Shown one piece after another: positions 1-11,400 of a stretch of DNA of 64,000 nucleotides; position 1 is the stretch's first letter, and every line of letters starts with the position of its first letter. The DNA lies in the NCBI GenBank assembly GCA_905182995.1, contig CAJJDP010000098.1, forward strand, positions 311,069 to 375,068, written 5' to 3'. Source of the DNA: Paramecium octaurelia. Taxonomy: Eukaryota > Ciliophora > Oligohymenophorea > Peniculida > Parameciidae. The notes beneath the pieces are model-generated. The model was not told the origin of the DNA. It worked only from the letters and a program-made list of their open reading frames with translations, and did no database searches. The translations under genes and the position numbers were made by a program.

Positions 1-1327
1 GCAAAATTTAGGATGGAATACAATATTATGAAAGTACTAAATGCAGTGACGCCTAGGGTCAAATTGGAGTTAGAGGTCAGACTCATGAAAATAGTAAATA
101 GATAAAATGTCAAGCAATAAATCCAATTGCAAAATTAGAGTACATTTTTGTTGTGATGGTATTGTGACCCAGAGATGGCAAATGTTAACACTTAGGAGGA
201 TGAGATTAGTAATCCAGACATGAAATCGAAAATGTAAAATAAGGTGTTATTCATCTAGGTTGTTTCACCAACAATCCTTATTTAATATTATAAATTTACT
301 GAAATTATGTAAGTAAAAATCGCAAAAATCTATAGTATAATTAGTAAATTCAGGTATCCATATATATCAGAGATCAATCCCACAGTGATTCCACCCAGAA
401 ATTAGCCAATTCCATGGAGTGTTAATCCAGCAATAAGTTCTTGATTCAATTACATGGTATAATGAGGCACAATCATATCTTGTGAGTAAGCAACATTAAA
501 GGCTGAGAATATTCCTAAAGAAATGATCGTGGGGATGATGTAGATAAAGAGCGGGTCCTTTTTGTGTACAGTCCAAATCTGAATGAATTAATTGGAGTAG
601 GATGGATCTTCATCTCTCTATAGTAGATTCTATTCTTCATAAGAGCCATAAATGTGTTGATTCATCCTTTGATGTAAATCGATGCTTTGGGAAGAATTTG
701 ATTTATATCCAAATTTAGGTTCTTTGATAAAAAGATATAACATGGATATGATCAAGGATATGAATAACATTGGATAATAGAAATATTCGTTATACTCGTA
801 CATTGAATTTGCGAAGGTGATATAGATATCCCCAATGAAATTCTACATACTGAATAATGAGTAGGCAATTCCAAAGTAGATGCCAATATTTTTTGAGTTG
901 GAAATGCTACGAACATAATAATTGTATGCACAATAAAAGATGGCCAGAAATGGAGCTGCTATTGCTTCAAAGAGTAATATAGCAATGATCAAATAAATCT
1001 GCTTAGGTTGCTACTCAATAACAATGATATAGAGTGTTGTACTGATAACATTAACTAAACTTGTTATGCAAAATACTGCTCTATTTCAAATAGAGAATAG
1101 TACTTATAGGTGAATTTGTAGATAATTCTCTGATATAAGGGCAATGAAAAAGGGCCAAATAGAAAAATGAGTGTGAATATCCCAACTGAGACTGAGTTGA
1201 TTACTGAGTCATCTATCTTCAAGATAGTGGAAAATATCACTGTTCTACACAATCCTATGGCACCTGAATAGGAAACTGTGATGATACACATGAATATTAG
1301 ATTACCAATATTTGCCTATTCTGCCAT
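1..1327 (-). CDS. MFS transporter, UNC-93-like (3' end outside window)
   Basis: At least 442 codons read without interruption from an ATG at 1325-1327 to the window edge, with TAA/TAG as Gln. The protein is a chain of hydrophobic segments separated by short polar loops, with a longer charged central loop near residues 200-260, the usual two-bundle pattern of a 12-TM major facilitator. A glycine-rich stretch after the central loop (GIGQFLGGITVGLISD) resembles the equivalent region of UNC-93/MFSD11-type proteins. Known for the family: solute carriers or channel-regulating membrane proteins; the substrate cannot be read here. The C-terminus lies beyond the window. No intron was needed. It could equally be another MFS branch; the fold call is firmer than the subfamily. 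Confidence 0.7.
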
Positions 1328-1367
1328 AATATTTATTATAATTAATACATCTAATTCTCATCTAAAA

Positions 1368-1967
1368 TCATGAAAATAGTTTGCTTTCCTCATGGCTGAA
1401 GTTAAAGTATAATTGATAATAATCTAATTGAAATATCATAAAGGATAAAGTTTAAGCAAAATGTGAATGTGCAAAATACTTATTTATAAATCTGTTTAAG
1501 AATTGGGATAAAGCTAGTGTAATTTATGATACAACGAAAGATGTTTTTATTATAAAAATACTCAATTTGAAATTCTTGAATCGTATTTATATATTCTTGA
1601 AAACACAAGAATAATTATTCATTTATTATGCTATTTTTTCAGCACAATAAATGTCATTTTTGTTCAACATCCACTTAACATAATCTACTTTATATTTATA
1701 CAAGACATCTGAGATATGTATAAAAGTGAGTTTATTATCGAGTTAGGTAGTACTATTATCAAATAAAAATACTAAAAGATAACAATTACACTTTATGGCA
1801 TTATGTAAATCCTCCAATATCCATCTTCCATGATCTGATGTGTATAGGATTGGTATGTTCTCTAATGTTTAAAATATCGTAACCTAAAAAGATTATATGC
1901 ATAACTAATTCTTTGATATTTAAATGATTAAGTAAGCAATTGCTTGAATTCTAGTTGGTTCAGACAT
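1368..1967 (-). CDS. hypothetical protein, 199 aa
   Basis: One intronless frame from ATG (1965-1967) to TGA (1368-1370), reading TAA/TAG as Gln. The start is followed by MSEPTRIQAIAYLI. No domain is recognised. The protein is a mix of short hydrophobic and polar stretches without a clear signal peptide or obvious transmembrane helix, and is rich in Lys, Asn, Ile and Phe. It lies 40 bp upstream of the MFS gene on the same strand and diverges from the OSBP relative across about 280 bp that must hold both promoters. The frame looks coding because it is long and closes cleanly next to a neighbour, but nothing else supports it. Confidence 0.5.
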
Positions 1968-2250
1968 AATTTTTACAAAAAAATAGAATAGATCCTTTAA
2001 TAGATCATTTGAGATTTAAGAAATGCTTATAGAAGAATAAGAAGAAATGAGAATCTAAAATAGATTTTAATAAATCGATTAAGATACCAGAGAGAACAAT
2101 TTAAAAATTCATTTAAATCTGAATTATATAACAAATATTATAATAAATTATTATAAGTTGTGTAATTAATTATTTTAATTGGTGTTATAAATTTTATTAA
2201 TAAATATCGTTAAATAATATTATTAATAACAAATCTTTTATTTTTAAATA

Positions 2251-3557
2251 ATGTGGTTCGGATTTAAAAAATAGAATGACAATCAAAATGGGCAATAAGC
2301 TCAGCAATTTCCAGCTCATAGACATAAGGCAGCTCATCAACAAGGTGAGTACATGATTAATTATTATAATAGGAGGTCTAAATTTATCATTTGGGGATGA
2401 GAATTCTGAAACCTAAAAAGTGGCAGCCAGCATGTTTAAATAAGTGAGTGGGAAGATCATGACAGGAAATTTTGGATCTTTGATGCAAATCAGCAAGCCC
2501 ATAGCCATGTCTTTGGATATGAGTTTCTTACATGGAGTGGCACTGTAAATACAATTGATTATAAAACAAGAGGACACACGTTTAGTAATTTACTGGAGAG
2601 ATGTAGCCAGTTATCACCATTGGAATAGATCAAATATATCTCAGCCTATTAGGTAAGAATGGGAATCATATTCTAGATATCTGGATTACATTGCAATGGG
2701 GAGGTAACAAAAATGAAATCACCTTTGGATCCATTGGTAGGAGAGACTCTTTAGGTAATAAAATAGTATTTAAATGTGTAGTTGGTGAAGGAGGATGGAA
2801 CACAATTCTTTGCAGAATAAACTTCTTTTGATCCGCCAATTTCATATTATTACATATTAGGAAATAATTATAAAATATATGGTGATGACAGATTAGAAAT
2901 ATAAGTTCATAAGACAGTGAATTCATTAACAGGAGTTCAAACTGGTAGATAAACCATAGTTTTCAATAATGGAGCTGTCTATAAATGTACATAGAGACCA
3001 ACAATGTAATCATGTCTATAAATACATATAAGGGAGATAACTGGATTGATGATGGGAGACCGAATATTGAATTGGTAAGGGAAGATGATTGTAGAAGGAC
3101 CTGGTGTGAAAGCAGTGATTACTTTTAATTACAATGCTGAAGGGATGATGTCTAAGATTACTTCATTCTTCAAGTCGTAAGAATAGGCCAAGATCTTTGA
3201 TATTGTAGAGGTGGATATTTTTGAGGTGAAAACTGATGCCAATGGAAATAACACAGAGTATTTGTTAATATTTACAATTTAAGGACTCTTATTTAATAAG
3301 GAATTGGATCATGGTTGGAAGGAATGCTCTTTGGAGAAGAGAACGTTTGGTAGATTGACGAGGAAAAGAAGAAGTGGATTTCACCTTAGGAAATATTGGA
3401 ATCTGATACTACCAGGAGGAGTGATTTGATTCATATGAGGAATTAAAAGATGGAGGATGCTCAGAAGTATTTATGAATAATATCTTTTTATAGAGCCAAA
3501 TTGCAATTGGAGGAATAGAATTTTAGGGACGTTGATAATAGAAGAAAAAAATAATGA
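2251..3557 (+). CDS. oxysterol-binding protein (ORP) family, divergent
   Basis: A seven-exon model of 382 aa. Introns of 24-28 nt lie at 2345-2372, 2545-2570, 2653-2676, 2755-2781, 3258-3283 and 3467-3493; removing them joins three frames into one continuous OSBP-related domain. Recognisable parts: residues 68-80 (lipid-lid region, LMQISKPIAMS), the LDPLVGETLQ block at about 133-142 matching the family's NPVLGETF signature, and the C-terminal helix with SDTTRRSDL and AQKAKLQLEEQ. Known for the family: sterol/PI4P transfer at membrane contacts. There is no PH domain or FFAT motif, so this is a short, domain-only ORP with a Gln/His-rich N-terminus. Oddity: the fingerprint EQVSHHPP reads EQTSFDPP at about 154-161, so both histidines that grip the PI4P phosphate are replaced. 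PI4P exchange may be lost or altered. Confidence 0.88.
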
Positions 3558-3564
3558 ATATATA

Positions 3565-3951
3565 TCATTTAAACACAATTACATGTCTATGGCTGTCTAC
3601 TTTCTTCAATATTTAATCAATCAATTCTTAGGGTTTGTTCATGTCAGCTAATATGCATTTTAGATGATGTAAGAATCTATCAAATTGTTGATCAGTTATG
3701 CTCAAATTCTTATGTACTTCTACTAGATCTCTGTATATTTATAAGAATTAATACTTTCCAGTGTATTTGGTGTGAACACAGCCGAACATTTAGGCGAAAA
3801 AGGTCTTTTATTACAATCTAACCCTAGTCATGTCTGCTTTTAAAAACATGCCTCTCAAACTTTGATCGAATAACACCTTATAATAAAACTGATCTATCAA
3901 ATCTGATATCTGCCCGTCACCTCCAAATAACTCAAACATACTCTGATCCAT
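3565..3951 (-). CDS. truncated haemoglobin, group I
   Basis: A small globin of 120 aa after removing a 24-nt intron (3731-3754). Visible landmarks: the N-terminal FELFGG turn, TyrB10 in QFYYKV (about residue 23), the E-helix QQKTFFAQMFG, and the proximal histidine F8 in DLVEVHKNL (about residue 72), which lines up with the EVHANMG stretch of the known Paramecium caudatum haemoglobin. Known role: O2 or NO binding by haem in the cytosol. The intron is a multiple of three and has no TGA; retaining it would insert eight residues just before the haem ligand, whereas removing it restores the family length. Convergent with the OSBP relative, with 7 bp between the two stops. Confidence 0.88.
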
Positions 3952-4015
3952 ATATTAATTATATTTAAAATATATATATAATATTAATGCTAATTATCAA
4001 TATAAACAAATATTA

Positions 4016-4903
4016 TCACAACAATAGTACAAATGTAATCATCAGAATCAGAATTAACCCCTTTGATGCCACTTCTCCTCCAGTAACTTCTATGTAAACT
4101 TCAATCCCATCTGTCTCACTGAACGTGTAATAATCCTCAGCCATTAATTATCTAAACCCAAGTGGTTAGATCGTATTTTTTATATACAAATCACACATGT
4201 TACCAGGACACACCACAACATTCTGCCAAGATTGCAGGAACTCTTCCAAAACACTACTGCAACGTAAAGTGTCTGTGTAATTCACATAATAGTCCAACAC
4301 AAACTATTTGAAATTTATGACCTGACTCTGCAAAGAATCATATTAGTTTATAAGGTTGCTAATATACTAGTCATAATTGGATTTCAGTGCAACAATTTTA
4401 TTGTTCTATATAAATTTGGTGTCATTTGATGCTGCACACATTATGCATAGATTTCCTTACAAAAATCCAGCTTATAGTTTGGCTAATTATTTTAATTACA
4501 ATTTATAGTTTTCTATGCTATCAGTTCCGATAAATGAGTTTCCAAATGAAGTGTTATTTAGTAATCCACATACTTTGATATTAGATTCAAATGTCTTCAA
4601 CAAGTTCTGCAATTCGCTGTTGTTGTCTAGCAATTTGGACTGATATTTGGAAATGATGGATTGGAAGAAGGTCTCAGTTTCAGGGGTGCAACAAGAATAG
4701 GAATTCATTTTTGAACATATATTTAGAGTCTAAATAATAATTGAGAGTGCATGTACTTAATCTTTGGGCGTGGACTACATGTAGGTGTTGTATTGTTGTA
4801 CATCCATCTCAAGATTATGGAGGAGATTTAAGTATTATTGTGTGAAGGGATTGCTAGAACAATCAGATAAGGCCAAAGTAAAGAAACCAAATAAAATAAT
4901 CAT
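4016..4903 (-). CDS. secreted, possibly GPI-anchored protein, 295 aa
   Basis: One intronless frame from ATG at 4901-4903 to TGA at 4016-4018. The N-terminus (MIILFGFFTLALSDC) is a typical signal peptide. The body is polar, with about ten cysteines spread along it, several Asn-X-Ser/Thr sites and long helical Gln/Leu-rich stretches. The last 16 residues are a hydrophobic tail (GLILILMITFVLLL) with nothing after it, the pattern of a GPI-attachment signal. No known domain is recognised. Inference: cell-surface or secreted protein. A membrane-anchored form with one C-terminal helix is the alternative. Confidence 0.72.
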
Positions 4904-4956
4904 TTATATAAATTAATCACATCGTATGAATATTGTTAAATATAAATAAATAAAGA

Positions 4957-6895
4957 ATGGGAATAGAATAATCAACATAAAAAGCGATTCCAGAAAAACT
5001 ATGTTATTTTTTTGGTTTTCCCAACATTTTATTGAGTTACAACACAGTCAAGGATGAATTCACGAGAAGTGAGACTCCAAAAGTATCAGATTATGTGTAA
5101 TCATTAGATAGTTTTAAAAAACATGGCATGTGTTTAGGTAAATGAAAGCACTGTCTATCTAAGTGGTGGAATCAATGAAAACTATTAGGAGGTTAGCAAT
5201 AATGTCTATCGATACAATGTGGATGAGAATATCTTTAGGAACCTCCCATCAATGAACATTCCAAGATATACACATTAACTGATTTATAACAAATACGATC
5301 AAAAACTATATGCATTGGGAGTAAGGACTATTGTATTAATAGGTTAGGGACGATCATATGGTTAAGGAAGTGAAGGCATTTTGAATAGTTGTGAATGCTA
5401 TGACTTTTAGAAGGGCAAATGGGAGATGATTGCCCCAATGAATTGTCGTCGAGCAACATTCTTTTCCATATTGTTTGAATAAAAAATATATGTCTTTGGT
5501 GGATATACTGATGTGAGAAAGAGATCCAAGAAAATTGAGAAATATGAGAATAATCAATGGGTCTTATTGAAGCTAAAATTGCATTATGGGATAGAATAGG
5601 GAGTGTTGTACCAGAATGACAAAAAGGAATTGTTCATTTTGGGTGGATAATCAGCTGAAGGCATTATTGATAGACATCAAGTGGTTGACTTTACAAAATA
5701 GATCTCCTATATTGGTAAGACCAATAATCAGAAACCAAGAGTGTTGCAGAAGGGGATTCAGATTGAGAATTATTCGGTCTAGTTTTTTGGGAGTGACACT
5801 TTATCTGTGGAAAGAGGAGACATTTCCAATTTGGAACTTCGAACTTACAAAAATAAAGTGTTTAATTCAATTACTAATGAGAGTCTGAAGGAATTCAGTA
5901 TTGCTGATTACACTTTTGAGTTGGGAGTGATTTAGAAGCAGATCATCTCTTACATTGTAATTATATAGGAGGAGGCCATTTACAGGATTAATAAGACTTA
6001 TTTTAAAGATCAGAATTAATCAAAATAATAAAAATTTAAAGATTATATTTAATCAACTACGATATTATCTAATAAGATATTTTTATACTCAGGAGCACTG
6101 CTGTTGAGTGATGGCAGTCTCATCATTATGGGAGGAGTGAACAATCAGATGAATCAAATAAGTAATGAAACTATCAAATTGGAATCTAATTTCAACCAAA
6201 TTACTAAACTAGCCAAAATGAATTAAGCTAGATACGCCTTCAGTTATGCATTGGTAGATAACTACGTATATGTTGCTGGAGGAAGATATTACGGCAATGA
6301 TGATTAAGGCATTTTGGATTCCTGCGAGAGATATCACATAATCAATAATCAATGGGAAGTGCTTCCAAAGTTAAATGAAAAGAGATGCAGTTCTTTTATG
6401 ATCCAACACAATGGCAGAGTACTAGTTGCAGGAGGATTTAATACATTCAAAACAAGAATCAATACAATTGAGATCTACAATCCAGATTTCAAATGTTGGG
6501 AGATGTTTGGAATCACTCTATACACTCCAATAGAGGCTTGCACATTTATTTGTAAATCCAACTAGAGCAAGTTGGATTTCATCACTTTTGGTGGCAGATA
6601 GGCATAGGACATTGACACCGTGATCAAATACTCTATTGATTTCGATTAGCCCATTGATCATCAGATTGGTAATTGCTAATAGTTGTAAAGTCTAAAGTTC
6701 AAGGGGTCTTTGTTGTAATAAATTAGTATTGATAACTAATTGTTCATAATTCACCAGAATGGATAACAAATAAATATGAACTCCTATTAATCAAGCACAA
6801 TGTAATTAATTGAAACCGATATCAATTAACAATTAATGGAAATACTTCAAGAATTAAAAGTCAGTAACTTGGGCAAATTATTAATAATTGATTGA
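4957..6895 (+). CDS. kelch-repeat protein, 637 aa
   Basis: Two exons; a 25-nt intron (GTA...TAG) just inside the 5' end restores the frame. The protein carries repeated kelch-type blades: a Gly-Gly doublet, then 10-20 residues, then Tyr and Trp, for example IYVFGG then NQWVLL, FILGGQSAEG, LIIMGGVNNQ, VYVAGGRYYG with NNQWEVLP, and VLVAGGF with KCWEMFG. About six blades can be counted, enough for one beta-propeller, with a less regular Gln/Lys-rich middle (about residues 230-370). Known for the fold: protein-protein interaction. No BTB, F-box or other partner domain is visible, so the partner is unknown. It converges on cystathionine gamma-lyase with 62 bp between stops. Confidence 0.85.
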
Positions 6896-6957
6896 TTTGT
6901 ATTATATTATTAATGATGTATATATAAATTACGTAATAGATATATATATATATAAAT

Positions 6958-8204
6958 TCATTGTGTTGATTTAAGGGCCTCTTCCATATCATTAATCAAA
7001 TCCTCAACATTTTCAATACCAATTGAAACTCTAACCATATTGTCTGTAATTCCCAATTAGTTTCTTACATCAACAGGTATTGATCCATGTGTCATAACGG
7101 ATGGTACCTCAATTAAACCTTAGTTTTTGTGTAAATTAATACTTTCAACTCCTCCTAATGACTCAGCTAGTGTAAATATTTTCAAGGCCTTCAACAATTT
7201 GCTAGTCTCTTCAAAACCTCCCTTAACGTAAAAGCTTATCATGGCTCCCCCTCCTCTTTATTGTCTCCTAACCAATTCATGTTGGGGATGGGATGGCAAT
7301 CCAGGATAAATAACCTTCTGAACCAAAGGATTGCTTTCCAAGTGTTTTGCAAAGATATAAGCATTCTTTGTAGCCTACTTGACTCTCAATTCTAAAGTCT
7401 TCAAACTTCTCATAATGAGATAGCAATCAAAGATACTAGGACAACCTCCTTATGATTTGGCAGAGAAGAACAATTTGTCATACAACTCCTTGTCATTGCA
7501 AGTCAAAGATCCAAAGACAACGTCATCATGTCCACCCATATATTTGGTTCCAGAGTTAATCTAATTTATAAGCTTGTTAATAATACACTAATGTCAGCTC
7601 CCAAATTACTTGGAGTTTAGAGATATGGAGTAGCAAATGTGTTATCAACTACAGTTAATATCTTGTTCTCTTTGGCTATTTTGCAAACAGCTGCAATATC
7701 TACAATTTTAAGAGTTGGATTAGTAGGGGTTTCAATCCAGATTATTTTGGTCCTCTCAGTGATTGTCTTGACTACATTTTCAGGATCTGTGATATCTACA
7801 AACAAAACTTCAATTCCATGATTCTTTACAGAGAAATTTCTCATATATCTTTGAGTACCACCATATACATCATCGCAACAAATGATCTATTCACCATTCT
7901 TACAAGTATTGATGATACATGATATTGCTGCACAACCAGATGAAAATGTTATGCAATGTTTGCTATTCTCTAAATCAGCTATGCATTCTTCCAAGGCTGC
8001 CCTTGTTGGATTACCACATCTTGTGTAATCGAATGTGGAATAAGGTTAACCAGGTCCCCTCTGCTTATAAGTTGTACTCAAATGAATGGGAACATTGACG
8101 CTGCCATGAATGGGTTCAGCATGTTGTGCTGTGTGAATTGCTCGTGTTGAAAATGACTTAGGAATGCTGTAAAGATAATCTGTTTCTTGCACTTATGTAA
8201 TCAT
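6958..8204 (-). CDS. cystathionine gamma-lyase (Cys/Met metabolism PLP enzyme)
   Basis: 406 aa after removing one 26-nt intron (7561-7586), which lies inside the active-site block. Seen: the YTRCGNPT motif binding the PLP phosphate (about 60-67), FSSGCAA, DDVYGGTQR, VDNTFATPYLQ, and the Schiff-base lysine in SGTKYMGGHDDV (K at about 212). The C-terminal domain contains LAESLGGVES and a conserved late stretch (SVMTHGSIPVDVR...MVRVSIGIE). The length is normal for the family. Known reaction: cleavage of cystathionine to cysteine, 2-oxobutyrate and ammonia in reverse transsulphuration, and H2S formation; PLP-dependent and cytosolic. Cystathionine gamma-synthase and methionine gamma-lyase share the fold, but the overall wording is closest to eukaryotic CTH/CYS3. 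Confidence 0.92.
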
Positions 8205-8536
8205 GATTTGATACAATATTCAACGATATTACTATGAATTTATTTAGTTGAATTCTTCTTTAATCCTATACAAATAGTATAATTTTAATTACATCGATAA
8301 AACATGCAATCATTTATTGTTAACAATTGGAACAATAAATTCAATCCATTAAACTTTTCAACCTCCTCTCTATTAACGAATACCTACATTTTTATATGAA
8401 TATAGATACCATTTATCCTCAATTGCTAGCTATCATATCAATAAGACGACCAATCCACAAGTAGATCATGACCATACTATCAATTAAGTAAGGAGTATGA
8501 GCGAGTGCTCTATGAGAAATTTAATGAATATTGAAT

Positions 8537-9763
8537 ATGTTTTACTTCTTTAAATAATTTAAATTCAAATTTTCATCAACTCCCATGTCAAACACCAGAT
8601 AAAGACTTACTCCCTCAAAAATTAAACTGAATGATCAAAATACTGAGAAACCTCGCAAATTGAATTAATGTGTCAATCATTAAAACAAAAAGGCCAAATA
8701 TCATGTTGTGAAGGATTCTTCTCTCCTATTATGTTCAAAATGTGCTGTCAACATGGTGGGTAAAGGAATGAAAGTTGAAGAAATTCCAGGACTAGAGGAC
8801 GACTATAGAAGAGAGCAAATCCTTAAATTTATCTCCTAGGTCAATAATTCAATACCTTAGATAGACAGACTAATGAATGCCCTGATTGCTAAACGAGAAG
8901 ATATTCAGAAGTATTATGATTAATAAAGAGATAAAGTTGAAAGATTCCATGTTTAAATTAGTTAATGTTTAGAAGATGAAAAAATGCGATTGCTTTAACA
9001 ATTATTCACTAACTTTAAAACTCTATCCAAACAATATGATGACTCAATATCTTGCTTATAATTGTCAAGGTCTGAAACCATTAGCATGAAAACTGATGTC
9101 GAAACAAATCTCGACGGAATTCTCAGACAAATGCAAAATGAACCTTTTAATGAAATTATGAATAGCTATAATAAGAATCTACAATTATTTATTGACAGAA
9201 CTGAATGCATTTAAAAAACACCCATCGAAGTCTTGAAAGTTACTCTCAATGAACCAATCAACATTACACACCTTATGACTGTACATTCACTCAAAACTTG
9301 TTTAATAAAGAAAAATCTCCATGACCAAAAAAATAAAATAGAACCCAATGATAGTGTCTATGTCAGCTTTGAAAACAAGGACCAATTCACTCAACCTAAA
9401 TTACCCAAAATGGCTCCATCTCTGAGTAAGACTCCCAAGAAAGATCAAGAATACGTCTCCCCCTTTGAAATCAAAACCGAAGAAATCTATGAGGAAGGTC
9501 ATTCTTAAATGATCGAACGAGATGACATTGAAAACTCTTATCAGATGATGTTGATTGACAATCAATCAGAATCTGAAGACTAGAAACCTGAACCAGACAT
9601 CATCAAGTCTTTCGGACCATCTAACATAAATACAAACACATTAAATTCTAATAATAAAGTTTATGTATCCAAAATCGTTTCAAGAGCTAATGAAAAAAAC
9701 GATAGAAAAATTGATAAAAACTATGTCTTCAAAGCAATCAATACTTCCCTTAAATTAGTATGA
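8537..9763 (+). CDS. B-box-like zinc finger / coiled-coil protein
   Basis: An open frame of 408 aa ending at TGA 9761-9763. A short Cys-X2-Cys element (LLCSKCAVNMVGKGMKVEE) near residue 75 resembles the B-box-like finger found in many Paramecium proteins, and it is followed by about 150 residues of helical, coiled-coil-like sequence rich in Gln, Leu and Lys. The C-terminal half is polar, with acidic clusters and no recognised domain. The start is uncertain: ATG 8537 gives the longest frame, but ATG 8585 (MSNTRQRLTPSK) looks more like a natural N-terminus. Sequence upstream (8300-8530) contains short coding-like stretches that could be a spliced 5' exon. Function unknown. Confidence 0.65.
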
Positions 9764-10032
9764 TTATTTATATTTATCAAGTGTTTTTCTTATGTATTTT
9801 TTATTAACACATGTGAATAATGTTATTATAAAATCAATTAAGAATAATATGATATATAGAGATATTTTCAGTTTATATTAAGTAGCACAATGATTGATTC
9901 ATTACAATTTAGCAAACTTATATTGAAGAATAATAATTAAAAAAAATAAACATTCCTGACTTAATTTTCTATTAAAAGTCAATCCAAAAAGTCTATTATG
10001 AAATCAAATCAAATAATTTATAAGAGATAGCT

Positions 10033-11278
10033 TCATATCATATCATCAATCAAACTCATATCCTGAAACATAGATAAGGCATCGACTTTTTCTTAAACAT
10101 CTGATAGTATAAATTTTGATACTGCTAATAATTGATAAGTATTAAAATCTTCATTGTTATGATTTAACCAATAAGTGTTCTAAAAATATTTAATGTATGG
10201 AGATTGAAATATTGAATTTATAATTTCATCTTGAAGTTATTTAATGTCCTCTAGAGTTATGTCAAATTTATATTCCTTTTCCTTCTCTTTTAATTCTTAT
10301 TGAATCAAAGTCAAGACTTATTTTTAAATTTAATCTTTCAACATCTTTTAATTGTTGTCAATTACATTATAGTATTTTTAAACTTTCTAGTAATAATCAA
10401 AATTAATTTTTGAGTAAGATTCCAAGTGTTAACTCATCATAGGTATTGCTTCTGATAACAAATATTCAATAGTAACTTAACCATATTAACTTCCAAATGA
10501 TAAAATTGATGTTAAATCTTCATTAACTTTCGGAATTGATTTTTGCCTCTTAGATTCAACATAATCATTACAATTATCATCAATATCCAAAAGTTAAAAA
10601 CAGTTTTTCTTTATATCCTCTTAATAATTGAATTCCATCAGTTTAACTTAAATACATTAAATAATATCAATATTATTTGAATTTGACTTACATAAATTCA
10701 TTATCGGTTTTACTATTTGATTATATATTTCTTTCCTTTTGTTTTCATTAGTCCATTTTAATTAAATTGAATTAAAACAACGATTAAAGATAATTTATAT
10801 TATTTCTTTAACTTTAATAGATGCTTTTTATGCAGGGTTTTTAGATTCATAAAATGGACATTAATATCCTGTAAAATGGATTGAATATTACAAATATTGA
10901 TAAATAAGACTTGGATGTTAACTATTATTACGTAAATGAAGCCAAATTCTAGTTAAATCAAGATAATCATGATCAATTCCTTTAGATTCAATGATAATTG
11001 TTTAATACAATAAAAGAAGCATTAGACGCAACAATTATCCTAAATGAATACGAACAAAGCCTGATTCCTATTAAAATAATCAAATGAATATCAATTACAA
11101 TCCAAAATATCAAATCTCTTAATCGAATAAATTCTCTGCGATTTATTTTATAAGTGATTGATCGATTACTTTCATCTAAATTAACTTCTCCTATTGAGTC
11201 AAACTCTAAAACCTTTTCTAGTAATTCTTTGTTTTCATAACTATACACCTCTTCACAATCATAATACAAATTTAACAT
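10033..11278 (-). CDS. unrecognised protein family, copy A (404 aa)
   Basis: Two exons joined by a 31-nt intron (11068-11098). Without it the frame would break after 96 codons; with it the protein aligns end to end with copies B (20522-21767) and C (23551-24786). Seen: an acidic N-terminus with CEEVYSYENKELLEKV, then DLIFWI, RIHLGQLL, RIWLHL, a cysteine-containing FTGYQCPFY motif near residue 150, and a long helical Gln/Lys/Glu-rich C-terminal half. No signal peptide, no clear TM helix and no known domain. Copy A is nearly identical to B in gene body and intron, pointing to recent duplication or gene conversion. Its start is 122 bp from the divergent Vps8-like gene. Function unknown. Confidence 0.78.
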
Positions 11279-11400
11279 TTATTATTATATTTCTATTAAT
11301 TATGATTTTTAAATAATTATATAGCCAATATATTGTTAATATATATTAATTGATATTTCTCTTTTGTTTAATATAAAATTATATTAATATACACTGCCTA

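Noticed and set aside
3731-3754. An eight-residue insertion before the globin's proximal histidine.
   Set aside because: The stretch begins GTA and ends CAG, is 24 nt long, and removing it restores the normal globin spacing.
7639-7821. Plus-strand open frame inside cystathionine gamma-lyase.
   Set aside because: It is the antisense of a strongly conserved catalytic domain.
10988-11278. Copies A and B first looked like pseudogenes with the same frameshift after 96 codons.
   Set aside because: A 31-nt GTA...TAG intron at the same site in both restores one frame that aligns with copy C.
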